This document shows, one piece after another, positions 22,881-33,504 of a stretch of 64,000 nt of DNA; the first letter of the stretch is position 1, and each line of letters begins with the position of its first letter. A program made the position numbers and the translations under genes. This DNA is from Trifolium pratense. Taxonomy: Eukaryota; Streptophyta; Magnoliopsida; Fabales; Fabaceae. The notes under the pieces are model-generated. The model had not been told where the DNA came from. It saw nothing but the letters and a program-made list of their open reading frames with translations, and did no database searches. The stretch spans positions 18,418,720 through 18,482,719 of the forward strand of contig NC_060063.1 of NCBI RefSeq assembly GCF_020283565.1, read 5' to 3'.

Positions 22881-25800
22881 CTACAATTCTTTAAATAGGC
22901 AAATACTTAGCTTGCCCCTTAACTTTCCAGATTGAGCTTCTTCTTTCAAATTCTTGAGAATTACATATGTAGATATTCTTATGGTAACTCCTTGGTCAGG
23001 ATTTCTAATAGAGATTTCCTTTGAGTGGTTCTTCTGAACTCTGATTGATGGACCTTTGTTTGGTCTCAAATTCTCTGTATTAGGCTCAAAGTCTTGAATA
23101 GAATCATATTCAGCTTGATCATCATCTGGTGTTGGGACAGGTGTGACTACATCTGTCTCTTCAGCTGAATCTATACTTGTCAAATCAGTATCATCAATTA
23201 CGACATTGATTGATTCCATCATGGTTTTCGTTCTAGAATTGAAAACTCTATAGGCTCTGTTGTTGGTTGAATAACCTAGAAATATTCCCTCATCACTTTT
23301 GGGATCCAATTTCCTCCTAGGTTCTCTATCGGCCAAGATGTAACATTTTGATCTGAACACATGGAAATATTTTACAGTAGGCTTTCTGTTCTTCCATAGT
23401 TCACACAGTGTTGTTGCAGTACCTGTTCTTAATGTTACTCTATTATGGATGTAACATGACGTATTCATAGCTTCAGCCCAAAATTTATAAGGAATGTTTT
23501 TGGCATGTAACATAACCCTAACAGATTCTTGTAAAGTTCTGTTCTTTCTTTCAACCACACCATTTTGTTGAGGTGTAATAGGTGAAGAGAATTCATGAGC
23601 TATTCCTTCAGCAGCACAAAACTCAGCAAATTTAGAGTTTTCAAACTCCTTTCCATGGTCACTTCTAATTCTTAAAATACCACAGTCGTTTTCTTTTTGA
23701 AGTTGTAAGCAAAGATCTTTGAATTCATCAAAGGTTTCAGATTTTTGCCTAATGAAGTTAACCCAAGTGTATCTAGAGAAATCATCAACAACAACAAAAG
23801 CATATTTCTTACCTCCAAGGCTTTCAACTTGCATTGGACCCATCAAGTTCATGTGTAGTAGCTCAAGAACTCTAGAAGTGGACAAGTGTTGCAACTTTTG
23901 GTGCGACACTTTGGTTTGCTTGCCAATCTGACATTCGCCACAGATGTTGTCTTCCTGTATTTGTAAGTTTGGTAAGCCTCTGATAGCTTCCTCAGATATA
24001 GCTCTTTTCATACTCTTCAGGTTAAGATGTCCTAGTTTTTGGTGCCACAACTTAACCTCATCTTCTTTTGTTAAGAGACATGTAGATACATTAGCTTCTT
24101 CTAGAGGAACCCACAAGTAACAATTATCCTTCGATCTAACACCCTTCATCAGGATGTCACCTTCATCATTGGTAACAAGACATTCATTTTTTGTAAAGTT
24201 GACTTGCATGCCTTGATCACATAGTTGGCGTATACTAATTAGATTAGCAGTTAGCCCTTTTACAATAAGAACATTTTCAAGTTTAGGTAGACCATTGTCA
24301 ATCAGCCTTCCTATACCTTTAATTTCTCCTTTAGCTCCATCTCCGAATGTTACAAAACTTGTTGCATAGGATTTTATATCCATCAAATATTTTTCAACAC
24401 CGGTCATATGTTTAGAACAACCACTATCAAAGTACCAATCTTCTTTTGATGAGGCTCTAAGAGAAGTGTGAGCAATCAAGCTTTTCTCACAACTTTCAGC
24501 TGCACAACCCTTGGTGGTGGTTACATCAACCTTTTGTTTCCACTCCTTCTTTGCATTAGTTATGGATGGATCAAGTTTCTCTTGAATAGTTTCATTTGGA
24601 TACCCATATAACTTATAGCAGTAAGGTCTTATGTGCCCCTTTCTTCCACAGTGATGACATCTCCATGAACGATATTTGCTTTTATGCCTTGGTATACATC
24701 TAGGATTCTGCCTTCTTTGACGATGTGGAGCCATATGTGGTAACACTTGTCTGTGTGTAGTATGATGTCCGGTGGACAAGTGTGGTGACATTTTTCCATA
24801 CATTGTTGGAGAGGGTTGGTTACTTATCTCAGGCATATATTTTCCATCTTTGTTGTAATCTTTAATTCTATTAACGCTTTTATACTCATACCCAATGCCT
24901 GTTTTGGCTCTACTAGGGGTAGGTAGTTTTTCTAGGATTTCATCTAGGTCAGTTCCTTTAAATAACATAACAACATGCTTCTTTAGATTCTCAAGATGAG
25001 AGTTCAATTCAGTTACCTCTTCATTCAGCTTAGATATTTCTGCTAGTTGCTCAAGCTTATCTGTTTCCAGATTGGCGATGATTACCTTCTGCTCCTCAAT
25101 TGTTTTCAACCCTTCTTCACACTTAACACCAATCTCAGAGATTTTTGTTAGATTGACAATTCTTTCAGTTTGCAACTTTGAGATTGTCTCCTTTTGTTTT
25201 TCTGAGATTCTGCAGACTTCTTCACTCCTTAGACACAGCTCCTTGTATGATTCAGCAAGTTCATCAAAGGTCAGCTCTTCATCACATGATTCAGTGTCAG
25301 ATGTGCATACACCTGTCAGTGCATGAATAGACTTTGCAGTATCAGTTTCTCCTTCAGAATCCTCATCTGACCATGAAACAGTTAACCCCTTTTTCTGTTT
25401 CTTCAAGAAGGTTGCACATTCAGTTCTAATGTGTCCATACCCTTCACATTCATGGCATTGAACACCTTTATTTGGAGCTGATTTCTCATCTGTTACAGGT
25501 TTTCTGAAATTCCTGTAAGTGTTGCGACCAATGTCAGCTGCACTTGTCTTTGGACGTTTGTCCATTATTTTTAGCACCTTATTAAATTGTTTTCTTAGAA
25601 GAACCATTGCATCAGAGATGCTATTCTCAGACTCCGTGTCACTCTGTTGATCTTCTTCCTCAGCATTCGAGACAAAGGCAATGCTCTTGTTTTTCTTATC
25701 CATCTTTTCATTTGTAGCTACCTCATAGGTTTGTAGTGAACCAACTAGTTCATCTAGCTTCATATCTGTGATATCCTTTGCTTCTTCTATAGCTGTGACT

Positions 25801-26354
25801 TTCATGTCAAACTTCTTAGGTAAAGACCTAAGCATTTTTCTCACCAGCTTTTGTTCAGGTATCTTTTCACCCAAGGCATCAAATTGATTGTCAAAATCAA
25901 GTATGGTCATGTGAAAATCCTGAATGGTTTCATCATCATTCATTCTTAGATTCTCAAACTTAGTTGTTAGGAGTTGTAGCTTTGACAACTTCACTTTAGA
26001 GGTACCTTCATGAACAGTCTCAAGAATTGTCCAAGCTTCCTTAGCAGAGACACACTTTTTGATGAGTCTGAATATGTGTTTGTCAACACCATTATATAGT
26101 GCATATAATGCTTTTGAGTTTGCAAGAGCAAGCTCATCCTCTTCTTTGGACCATTCTTCAGCAGATTTCAACTCAAAAGTTGGTTTACCATCTTTGTCCA
26201 TCTTCACAGGTGGAGTCCACCCTCTCAGCACTGCCTTCCATGTCTTGCTATCAATTTGTTTTAGAAAGGCCATCATGCGGGACTTCCAATAGTCATAGTT
26301 TGAAGCACCAACCAGAAGAGGTGGTCTGGTAACAAAACCTCCTTCTTTGTCCAT
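22881..26354 (-). CDS. Copia polyprotein: gag, protease, integrase, with RT/RNase H deleted in frame
   Basis: 1157 codons without a stop. Gag (about 1-250) opens NYDYWKSRMMAFL at residue 19. A CCHC knuckle CHECEGYGHIRTEC lies near 298, a coiled Glu/Lys region near 355-490, and a second knuckle CHHCGRKGHIRPYC near 564. The protease has FDSG (about 640). The integrase has its zinc region (LWHQKLGHL, about 770) and the D, D, E set: VVDDFSRYTW (about 855), RSDHGKEF (about 895), NGVVERKNRT (about 935). After the post-integrase linker, where RT should begin, the frame ends within about 20 residues as GKLRGKLSICLFKEL. That resembles the last residues of copia RNase H. About 500 residues are missing without breaking the frame. 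It lies in the virus-like particle and integration steps of the cycle, but RT must come from another copy. Confidence 0.9.
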   Translation of the reverse strand: MDKEGGFVTRPPLLVGASNYDYWKSRMMAFLKQIDSKTWKAVLRGWTPPVKMDKDGKPTFELKSAEEWSKEEDELALANSKALYALYNGVDKHIFRLIKKCVSAKEAWTILETVHEGTSKVKLSKLQLLTTKFENLRMNDDETIQDFHMTILDFDNQFDALGEKIPEQKLVRKMLRSLPKKFDMKVTAIEEAKDITDMKLDELVGSLQTYEVATNEKMDKKNKSIAFVSNAEEEDQQSDTESENSISDAMVLLRKQFNKVLKIMDKRPKTSAADIGRNTYRNFRKPVTDEKSAPNKGVQCHECEGYGHIRTECATFLKKQKKGLTVSWSDEDSEGETDTAKSIHALTGVCTSDTESCDEELTFDELAESYKELCLRSEEVCRISEKQKETISKLQTERIVNLTKISEIGVKCEEGLKTIEEQKVIIANLETDKLEQLAEISKLNEEVTELNSHLENLKKHVVMLFKGTDLDEILEKLPTPSRAKTGIGYEYKSVNRIKDYNKDGKYMPEISNQPSPTMYGKMSPHLSTGHHTTHRQVLPHMAPHRQRRQNPRCIPRHKSKYRSWRCHHCGRKGHIRPYCYKLYGYPNETIQEKLDPSITNAKKEWKQKVDVTTTKGCAAESCEKSLIAHTSLRASSKEDWYFDSGCSKHMTGVEKYLMDIKSYATSFVTFGDGAKGEIKGIGRLIDNGLPKLENVLIVKGLTANLISIRQLCDQGMQVNFTKNECLVTNDEGDILMKGVRSKDNCYLWVPLEEANVSTCLLTKEDEVKLWHQKLGHLNLKSMKRAISEEAIRGLPNLQIQEDNICGECQIGKQTKVSHQKLQHLSTSRVLELLHMNLMGPMQVESLGGKKYAFVVVDDFSRYTWVNFIRQKSETFDEFKDLCLQLQKENDCGILRIRSDHGKEFENSKFAEFCAAEGIAHEFSSPITPQQNGVVERKNRTLQESVRVMLHAKNIPYKFWAEAMNTSCYIHNRVTLRTGTATTLCELWKNRKPTVKYFHVFRSKCYILADREPRRKLDPKSDEGIFLGYSTNNRAYRVFNSRTKTMMESINVVIDDTDLTSIDSAEETDVVTPVPTPDDDQAEYDSIQDFEPNTENLRPNKGPSIRVQKNHSKEISIRNPDQGVTIRISTYVILKNLKEEAQSGKLRGKLSICLFKEL

Positions 26355-26409
26355 CCTTGCCAGAAACGATTTCCCTGGAGCTCACCCTAAAATTCAGAAC
26401 AGGGTGCCT

Positions 26410-26421
26410 GCTCTGATGCCA
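26410..26421 (-). promoter_or_regulatory. Primer-binding site of element C
   Basis: GCTCTGATGCCA is the complement of TGGCATCAGAGC, one base from the initiator tRNA-Met PBS (TGGTATCAGAGC). It lies two bases from the 5' LTR. Confidence 0.85.
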
Positions 26422-26423
26422 AT

Positions 26424-27465
26424 TGAAATTCCTGGCACACAGTGGACAGGTGTTGCTCAAGGTGTAGCAACACTTGTCTGTTGTAGACAGATGTTGTTAC
26501 TGGTGCGCCAACACTTGTCTATAAACAGAGCAAATAACATAAAACAGTACAAACAGTAAAGTAAATAACACACAAGAGTTGTTAACCCAGTTCAGCCTAA
26601 AGCCTACTCTGGGGGATACCAATCCAGGAATGAAGTCCACTATCAGCAGTATTACTTCGAAGCTAAACTCCCCTGTTTACAACTTCTCACTTAATCACTA
26701 CCCAATGATCCTTCTACCTAGGAACTCCTAGATATGAGACCCCGTCCCAATTCCCACCTTAGCAACACAGACAGCGCTGCTATTCAATTCAGATGATTAC
26801 AACGATTGGAGACACACTCCTAAAAACTAGGATTCACTCTTGCTTAAAAGCTTGCGAGTAAACCACACAACATAATAGAACAATCTCCGTACTTCAAAGC
26901 TTAGGAGAAGTTCACACTTACAACTCAATAACACTCAGGTCCTAAGCTTGCATCAATGAGATACAAGAAAGGCTCACAATTAACACTCTAAAATCCTAAA
27001 AACTCACACTTTGTAAGACTCGATTTTAGATGCTTGAAACCATATGCATGCCTTCGTATTTATAGTAGTAGAACGACTTGGGCTTCAAGACAAAATTAGG
27101 GCTTCTAGAATTGCGGCAGCAGTGATATATTTTTGAAAACAATAGTTATATTTTTGAAACCGCAAAAATATATTTTCCAAAAATATAATTCTTTTGGAAA
27201 ATAAAACTAGGGTTTAGCTGCCTCATGAAACACATTAAACACGTGCGCCTTCTTCTGTAAGAAACCTTGACATAATTCTTCAAACAGATCTTCAAAAGAT
27301 TGCGTAGAAAATAATAACATCTTAGCTGGCGCGCGCAGAACAGAGTCAGGTGTTGTTCCAAAGTGTCACAACATTTGTCACAACACTTGGGGTCAGCTCA
27401 CTTGTCTCAACACTTGGCTAAAATATGTTTTTGCAAAATGTAGCCAATCATACAAAAACCCAACA
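26424..27465 (-). repeat. 5' LTR of element C (1042 bp)
   Basis: Same length as the 3' LTR. The differences I found are C/T in CCCC(C/T)GTTTAC, ATGA(T/G)ATAC, CTCAC(G/A)CTTT and ATGC(T/A)TGCC. Confidence 0.93.
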
Positions 27466-27913
27466 ATACTACTCACACTTATATTTATGTTTATGTTTTC
27501 TAACTCTCTGCTTTGTGTTAATTGCTGGACCTTTGGGGGTCCAGGTTGACAGGTTATGTGTTAGCCTCGTCCGAGTGCAATGGTGAAGCTCTGCTCTGAT
27601 TGAGACACGGGAAAAAGGGGTTTTTATATGTATATGCATGTAGTCCTCTTAGTATACTCTGTTGGTCTTAAGCTTTCATTTGAAAAGTATCCGTTTTGTA
27701 TAACTAATAACGCATCGTTCGATGCGAGGTTTTGTTTTCAGTTCATTCGAATATTTTACTAGATAAATGTATTAGTATTATCTTTGAATGAAGTTTGTGA
27801 TATTCAAACCAGCGCTTTATAAATCAGATTTTCAATTTTTCCGCTGCGTATTTTCGAAAAAGATTTTATAAAGGCAGAGTTAATTAAATAACGGGTTTGG
27901 GTGTTACAATTAA

Positions 27914-28025
27914 CATTTGCCGAAGAATTTAAATCATATTTCCCTTGATTGGCGTGCACCAGACAATGGAGAGAAAGATACATGACATACCTTCTTTCAC
28001 TTAAACACAAACACACTAGAGGCAT
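27914..28025 (-). pseudogene. Start of the env-like frame of A, cut off by LTR B
   Basis: The minus-strand text HANQGKYDLNSSANVN stops at the border of B, and the same frame resumes on the other side at 16811. The codon that is ATG in element C reads CTG here, so the usual start is lost. Confidence 0.75.
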
Positions 28026-29652
28026 GTAGTAGCGGAATTGGGTTCACCCAACCCACAGAGCACATTGACAGAGAAATATAAATTCTCACAAAAAAACATA
28101 TTAGATCGGGATGACTAGATTTATAGCATAACACCTCCACAAACATCACGACAAACACTAGCACACTACTAATCAGAGCATGAGCTGCAAGATCACCAAC
28201 ATGCTAACTATCCTCAAGAGTTTTAGACACAGTCTTCATACTCTCATCAGATTGAGAGTTCACAACACTGTGATCAGCAGAATTATTACCAGTCATAATT
28301 AGTTTTGTAGTATTCTCTTTCTCAGTAGTATTCATCTGGTAAGAAATATCTGAAACATTATGATCTATTACAGTTTCAGGTGCTGCAGATGTATCAAAAT
28401 ATGTGGCAGTTGCAGGTGCCACACATGTACCTACACTTGGTACAACATTTGTCTCAGGGATAGTTTCCTTGAGAGTTTCACCAACACAATCACTTGTGGC
28501 CTTAGTGGAAGCATCAAAGTCACAATTAACAACAGCAGTGGGACACAATAGGATCAACCATCAGTAGTTGATCAACCTTCAATACCAAATCATCCACACA
28601 TGTTTGAACAATACTCTAACCCTTTTACTTAACAAGGACACATCTTGATCACTATCCTGGCAGAACCACACTCTATATCATGACCTTTTGAATAGGAAAG
28701 ATGTCATGCTTAATAGGTGTGAAGTCACTCACAAACTCCAAAACTTCTTAGTTTTCTTAAAAGCTTGACTAAGATTCTGATTATCAGCCCTTTTCTAGAG
28801 TGACTTGCAGTAGATAACCAAAGACAATTATCAGACCTCAGTATCTGACAATATTTTGTTGCCCTTACATCCACTACTAGTAGAATAAATAGTCATGCAT
28901 TGCTAGAGCATACTATTAAAACAAGATCAGAACCTCCACATTATGATTCACATAGTCAGAAACGCCTCTTCTGACCATGCAACTTGAGCACTCCCATGCA
29001 CAATCCCAAACACCTTTCATGCCCAATTGTCATCCAACACGATTCTGCATAATTTGCAAGTCAGATGTACCAACATTTGGGAGCACATCAGTCCCCTTCT
29101 CAAGGACCATAATAAGATATCATTTATCAAGGCCACTGGAGGTTGGCTTGTAGGATTGAAAGCAAAAATAAATTGCTCACAACTTCCTCCAGATCTCTCT
29201 TCAACAAACTCATATATGAGTGCCTTTATGAGTGGACTTGAGATCACCCTCAAGTATCGTTGGCATCTCCAACAAGTTAGTTGAACCTCTTCAGAGGACA
29301 ACAGAGTGTTGCACACTCAAAACCACCAGGAGTTTTCCCATCATATATGTATGCAGCGGAATTCAAACTAGAAAACTCCTCAACAAACTTCAGGCATACC
29401 AGAATGACCTTTGCACAAACTCCACACTCCAGGTGCAACAGGTTAACATAGGTTTGAAAATAAATCAAACCATACAGCAGCTCAACACCAAAGCTACACA
29501 CCTTGCCATGAATAGTCCATCCTCCACTTCTAGGGACCATTCAAACAAATATGAACTTATCCAAGTCCAAACAACTTTTCAGTATTCCTTACTTGTTCAT
29601 AACCAGAAAGTATATTCCCTAGGATCTCACCCAGATACAAAACAGGATGCCT
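28026..29652 (-). pseudogene. 5' internal region of A: second env-like N-terminal copy and family-specific text
   Basis: 28204-28557 (minus) encodes a second version of the env-like N-terminus (ASTKATSDCVGETLKET, ETNVVPSVGT), giving A two diverged copies in the same direction. 29277-29540 matches the end of the C frame at 22179 (LLYGLIYFQTY). In its first 100 bases after the PBS only a two-codon frame before a stop is found, where C has gag. So gag is absent rather than merely mutated. Confidence 0.6.
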
Positions 29653-29664
29653 GCTCTGATACCA
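29653..29664 (-). promoter_or_regulatory. Primer-binding site of element A
   Basis: GCTCTGATACCA, the exact complement of TGGTATCAGAGC (initiator tRNA-Met 3' end), two bases from the 5' LTR. Confidence 0.92.
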
Positions 29665-29666
29665 AT

Positions 29667-30836
29667 TGAAATTCTGGTACACAGTAGACAAGTGTTGTCC
29701 ACGATGTTCAGACACTTGTCGTAACACTTGTCTTAACAGAGAGAACAATAAATCAGAGCATTAAAAACAGATACTGAAAAGCATAAATAACACACATAAT
29801 TGTTAACCCAGTTCAGCCTAATAGCCTAATCTGGGGGATACCAATCCAGGAGGAAATTCACTACCAGCAGTATTAATTCAGAGCTAAACTCCCCCGTTTA
29901 CAACTCCTCACTTAATCCCTACCCAATGACACTTCTACCTAGGAACTCCTAGATATGAGACCCCGTCTCACTCCCCTCAACCTTACAACCAGTAAGGATT
30001 TCAATAACAACATAATGGAGACACTCTCATTGACAAAGATGAAGACACACTTCAATGACATTAACACCTAGCCAACGACTAAGTTCACCATTTGGAGTTG
30101 CTTAAAAGCTTCCTCCAAATACAATACTCAACTCATTACCTACAGGTTTCTGAGTGAGGACATAGTGACCATCTCACAATCCGAGTGGTTCACTTTACAC
30201 CAACTCTCCTAGAGAGTGGCTTAAAGACACGAAACCCTTAAAAGACTACATCTTTGATATTCTATTTTAGCTTCAAGTTTCGGTGAATAAAACAAGGTTA
30301 GCAGCACCCTTTAAATAGCAGAGCCACGTGGGCTTTTCATAATGCTTCAGCTCCAATAAATCTTCTAGATGCAAAATATATATTTTTACCAAATCTTTCT
30401 TTGCATCAAATATTCCTCCCATAAATATATTTGTTGTAAATATATTTTAAAATTAAATCTTCTAATCTTCTTGAAGCACAAAGATTTATTTGAAATAAAT
30501 CTTTTATATTTTCTGCAGCAATCTTCACAAGATATATTTTTGAAACAAATATTATATTTTCTAAAAGTTATTTTATTCCTTTAGAAAATAGAACTAGGGT
30601 TCGGCTGCCTTCAGAAACAATAGACCATGTGCGCCTTGTTGTGTAAGAAACCACGAAATAATTCTTCAATCAAATCTTCGAAAGATTGAATAGAAAATAA
30701 AAACGCTAGCTGGCGCGAACAATCAGACATATAAGTGTTGTTACATCTGTCTCAACACTTGGTGTACGCACATATGTCTCAACACTTGGCTAAAAGATGT
30801 TTTTGCAAAATGTAGCCAACATACAAAAACCCAACA
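29667..30836 (-). repeat. 5' LTR of element A (1170 bp)
   Basis: Same length as 11255-12424. About nine substitutions were found by eye and no indels. Confidence 0.92.
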
Positions 30837-30880
30837 AAAATATTTCAACTTTGTGTTACGTGATGTTTGAAATGAGCCTG
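30837..30880 (+). pseudogene. Last piece of the MADS pseudogene, beyond element A
   Basis: After the TSD the text ATTTCAACTTTGTGTTACGTG-ATGTTTGA matches the end and 3' flank of the intact MADS gene (ATTTCAACTAGGTGACATG-AGATGTTTGA, 9333 onward). It therefore continues the pseudogene left at 11254. Confidence 0.8.
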
Positions 30881-31679
30881 AAGATTTTAAGTTTTGTGTT
30901 TGTGTTGTGAGCATGGTTAATTTGATGTTCATGCAGGGACAAACACAAGTAGGTGCTGGGTGTGGCTAAAGCCACACCAGATTTTTCACCTTTTTTTATT
31001 TTTTTAAACAAAAAAATATATAGAGTGAAAGAGAAAATTTTCAAGACAGAATAGAAGAACAATTTTTTACGTTTCACTTTAAGCAGCGTATTTCTTTCTC
31101 TTCCTTCTTCACCGCCACTCATATTCACATCGTCCTCCATAATCGCCAGCGTATTTCTTTCTTGCAACAATTGACAATGATGTCATTTTAGATCATTTTC
31201 AACAAATGGATGGTAGACAATTTTCGTTGTAAATGTGTCTTTCTCTCTGCTGTTACTTTCAACCTTCAACTGGTGTATAAAGAACCTTACACCTTAATTA
31301 ATACATTATCTTTTTTATGCTCATTGTTTCTTTATTTTTATTTTTATTTTGTTACATTTTCTTTAAGATTTTAGCCACACTAAATTTTTATGTCTGGATC
31401 CGTCGATGTGTTCATGTTTTACTTCATTTATAAAATTGTTCCATTGAAGTTAATATAAAGTCATAGCCATAACACTTTAGAAGTTTTGTAATAATCTTAA
31501 AATTTGAGCACCTATAAAAAAATGCAATTGGACTAGTTTTATGGACAACATCCGTTCAATATTTTGTTAAAGGCTAGCCTCAATTCCATTTGGTTTTGTT
31601 TGTGGTTTGTAGATATTTTTCCATACTTTCATTTAAGGTTCTCCTCCATAATAAAAAAACTTTACATTTAGTTATTTTT
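30881..31679. other. Spacer, no gene recognised
   Basis: AT-rich. It contains GTGTGGCTAAAGCCACACC (30959-30977), a small palindrome, and TAGCCACAC again near 31371-31379, which may mark an old repeat. Open frames here have no known motif. Confidence 0.4.
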
Positions 31680-33504
31680 CACTAGAAAATTAAAGGTTAG
31701 TTAGGTAACTTTTATTAAATATTATACACTCATTTGCTAATTTACACCCAAACAATTATAAATATAAGCAACTTAACTAAACAACCTAGGAAATCAAACA
31801 ATCCAAACACAATTTCTTTAGACCTAAAAAAAGACAAACAAAACATTTTTGTTTGGCTTAAATACACTTTTGATCCCCCTATTTTAATTTTTTTGAACTT
31901 TTGGTCCCCCTATTTTAAAACTCAACATTTTGGTCCCCTATTTTAAAAGTCAACATTTTTTTATGGCCCCCCTCTCATTTAAATGATGTGGCATCCCAAT
32001 TGATGATGTGACATTGACGTATTATTTTCCTTGTCATTAGTTTATTTCATATAATTTATTTTAATAATTAACTAATAAAATTAAATAAAAACAAATAATT
32101 TAAAAAAAAATTAAATAAAAACAGATAATTTTTTTTAAAAAAATAATCTGATAATAATAAGCTTTTATAAAATGAAGAACCCTAATTTCTAAAAAATTCC
32201 CAAATCCTCTCTTCATCTTCCTCAATTCTTCAACAACAACACAATTGCATCATCATCAACTTTCTTCAAACTATAACTCCAACTCTCAATCTCTCTAAAT
32301 CATATATTTCCAAATCAATACAACAAAAATCATTAAAACCATCCTTCCCTCTTGTTGTAGCTGTCTTTCGCGACAAAAAAGATGAAGGTCCACTCTAAAT
32401 CCCAAAACTAGGAGCACCATTAATAGTATGAGATTTAGAGGTGAGAGGTTAGCCTTATTGTTAATAGTGGGCGAGCATGGAACATTCAATCCTTGAACTT
32501 TTGAACTGGGTTTTCATGTCATTCAATTCTTTTCTTTTTTTTGCGATAAAAATTTGAAAGAAGAAAATCACTGTTTCCAGTTTTAGTGGAACAGATGTAA
32601 GTGATGCAATAGTGTTGTTGATGAAGAATTGAGAAAGATTAAGAGAAGATTTGAAAATTTTGTTGAAATTAGGGTTCTTCATTTTATAATAAGTTTATTA
32701 TTAGATTTTTTTTCAGAAAATAATATGCTTATTATCAGATTTCTTCAAAAAAAAATTATTTAATTTTATTAATTAATCATTAAAATAAACTATATGAAAT
32801 AAAGTAATGACATGGAAAATAACATGTCCTAGTCAACCTTGCCATGTCAACGCCACATCATTAAAATGAGAGGGGGACCATAAAAAAATGTTGAGTTTTA
32901 AAATAGGGGGACCAAAATAATGAGTTTTAAAATAGGAGGACAAAAAATTCAAAAAGATTAAAATAAGGGACCAAAATTGCATTTAAGTCTTTTTGTTTTT
33001 TACCGTTAGTCAATTTTTTTTATAATAGTCAAACTTGTTTAATTATAGTATAAAAAAAGCATCGAAACAACATTTGGTGAATTAAAAAAAATGGAGCTTT
33101 TTTTTTTACGGAGCTGGAGCATGTATAGTGAAAAATGGAATTTATGTTATAGCGAAAATCTGGATCATATATATTGAAAATCTAGTCACTTTACGTGAAT
33201 TAAAAAAAAAATCTTGAGCATATAGTGAAAAAATCTGGAGCATGAAAAAATAAATTAAGTGTACTTCACATAAATCAATGACTTTAATTAATCCATCAAC
33301 TTGAATATTCAGGTTTTTTTTATTTGAACTTGAATAAAAGATGAATTTGGATTGTATATGTTTTCTCAAGTTGTCTTTTTTGATCTACTAGGTTGTCTTG
33401 TATTTATTATAGTTGTATATATTTATAATTGTTTGAGTGTAAATTAGCAAATGAGTGCACATCATTTAATAAGTTTTACCTAACTAACCTCAAATTTCCT
33501 AGTG
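31680..33504. mobile_element. CACTA-like non-autonomous element (outer)
   Basis: The left end CACTAGAAAATTAAAGGTTA and the right end (complement) CACTAGGAAATTTGAGGTTA begin inverted repeats of about 85 bp. These also share TTAGTTAGGTAA and CACTCATTTGCTAATTTACA. A CACTA start suits the En/Spm superfamily. The expected 3-bp TSD is imperfect (TTT against TTA), so the superfamily is provisional. No transposase is visible. Confidence 0.5.
31855..32989. mobile_element. Fold-back Mutator-like element nested in the CACTA-like one
   Basis: Ends GGCTTAAATACACTTTTGAT and (complement) GACTTAAATGCAATTTTGGT. The 9-bp TSD TTTTTGTTT is exact (31846-31854, 32990-32998). Inverted similarity continues far inward: GAAGAACCCTAATTTC against GAAATTAGGGTTCTTC, and CAATTCTTCAACAACAACAC against its complement near 32597-32629. 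Nearly the whole 1135 bp can thus fold into one stem. No protein is encoded. Confidence 0.88.

Larger units (their letters stand above)
19006..27465 (-). mobile_element. Copia element C (Sirevirus-like, lacks RT), youngest insertion
   Basis: Minus-strand element inserted in LTR B with TSD ATACT (19001-19005, 27466-27470). LTRs are 19006-20047 and 26424-27465, both 1042 bp with about 4 differences by eye. The PBS complement is 26410-26421 and the polypurine complement follows 20047. The 8460-bp element carries one long frame (gag, protease, integrase) and an env-like remnant, but no RT core. LTR ends and internal text match element A (TGAAATTC(C)TGG.ACACAGT), so A and C belong to one family. 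Confidence 0.92.
16817..27908. mobile_element. Solo LTR B (Ty3/gypsy type), inserted in A and split by C
   Basis: It starts TGTAACGACCC and ends GGGTGTTACA, with TGTAAC/GTTACA inverted ends. The flanks are ATTAA (16812-16816 and 27909-27913). Removing C (19006-27470) leaves 2627 bp in one piece, with no internal domain and no second LTR, so it is a solo LTR. Ends like these and the CTGCG text near 27843 are typical of gypsy chromovirus LTRs (from memory). Confidence 0.88.
11255..30836 (-). mobile_element. Copia element A (Sirevirus-like, coding-defective), host of nested B and C
   Basis: A complete minus-strand LTR element: 3' LTR 11255-12424, polypurine tract, internal DNA, PBS 29653-29664, 5' LTR 29667-30836. 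Both LTRs are 1170 bp, start TGAAATTC, end CCCAACA, and show about 9 differences by eye. The TSD is AAAAT (11250-11254, 30837-30841). Without B and C the internal region is about 6.1 kb. It has no gag, protease, RT or RNase H that I can find, only envelope-like frame pieces and a short integrase scrap. Long LTRs, an initiator-Met PBS, repeated polypurine-like motifs and an env-like frame are Sirevirus traits. It must have moved using proteins made elsewhere. Confidence 0.9.
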
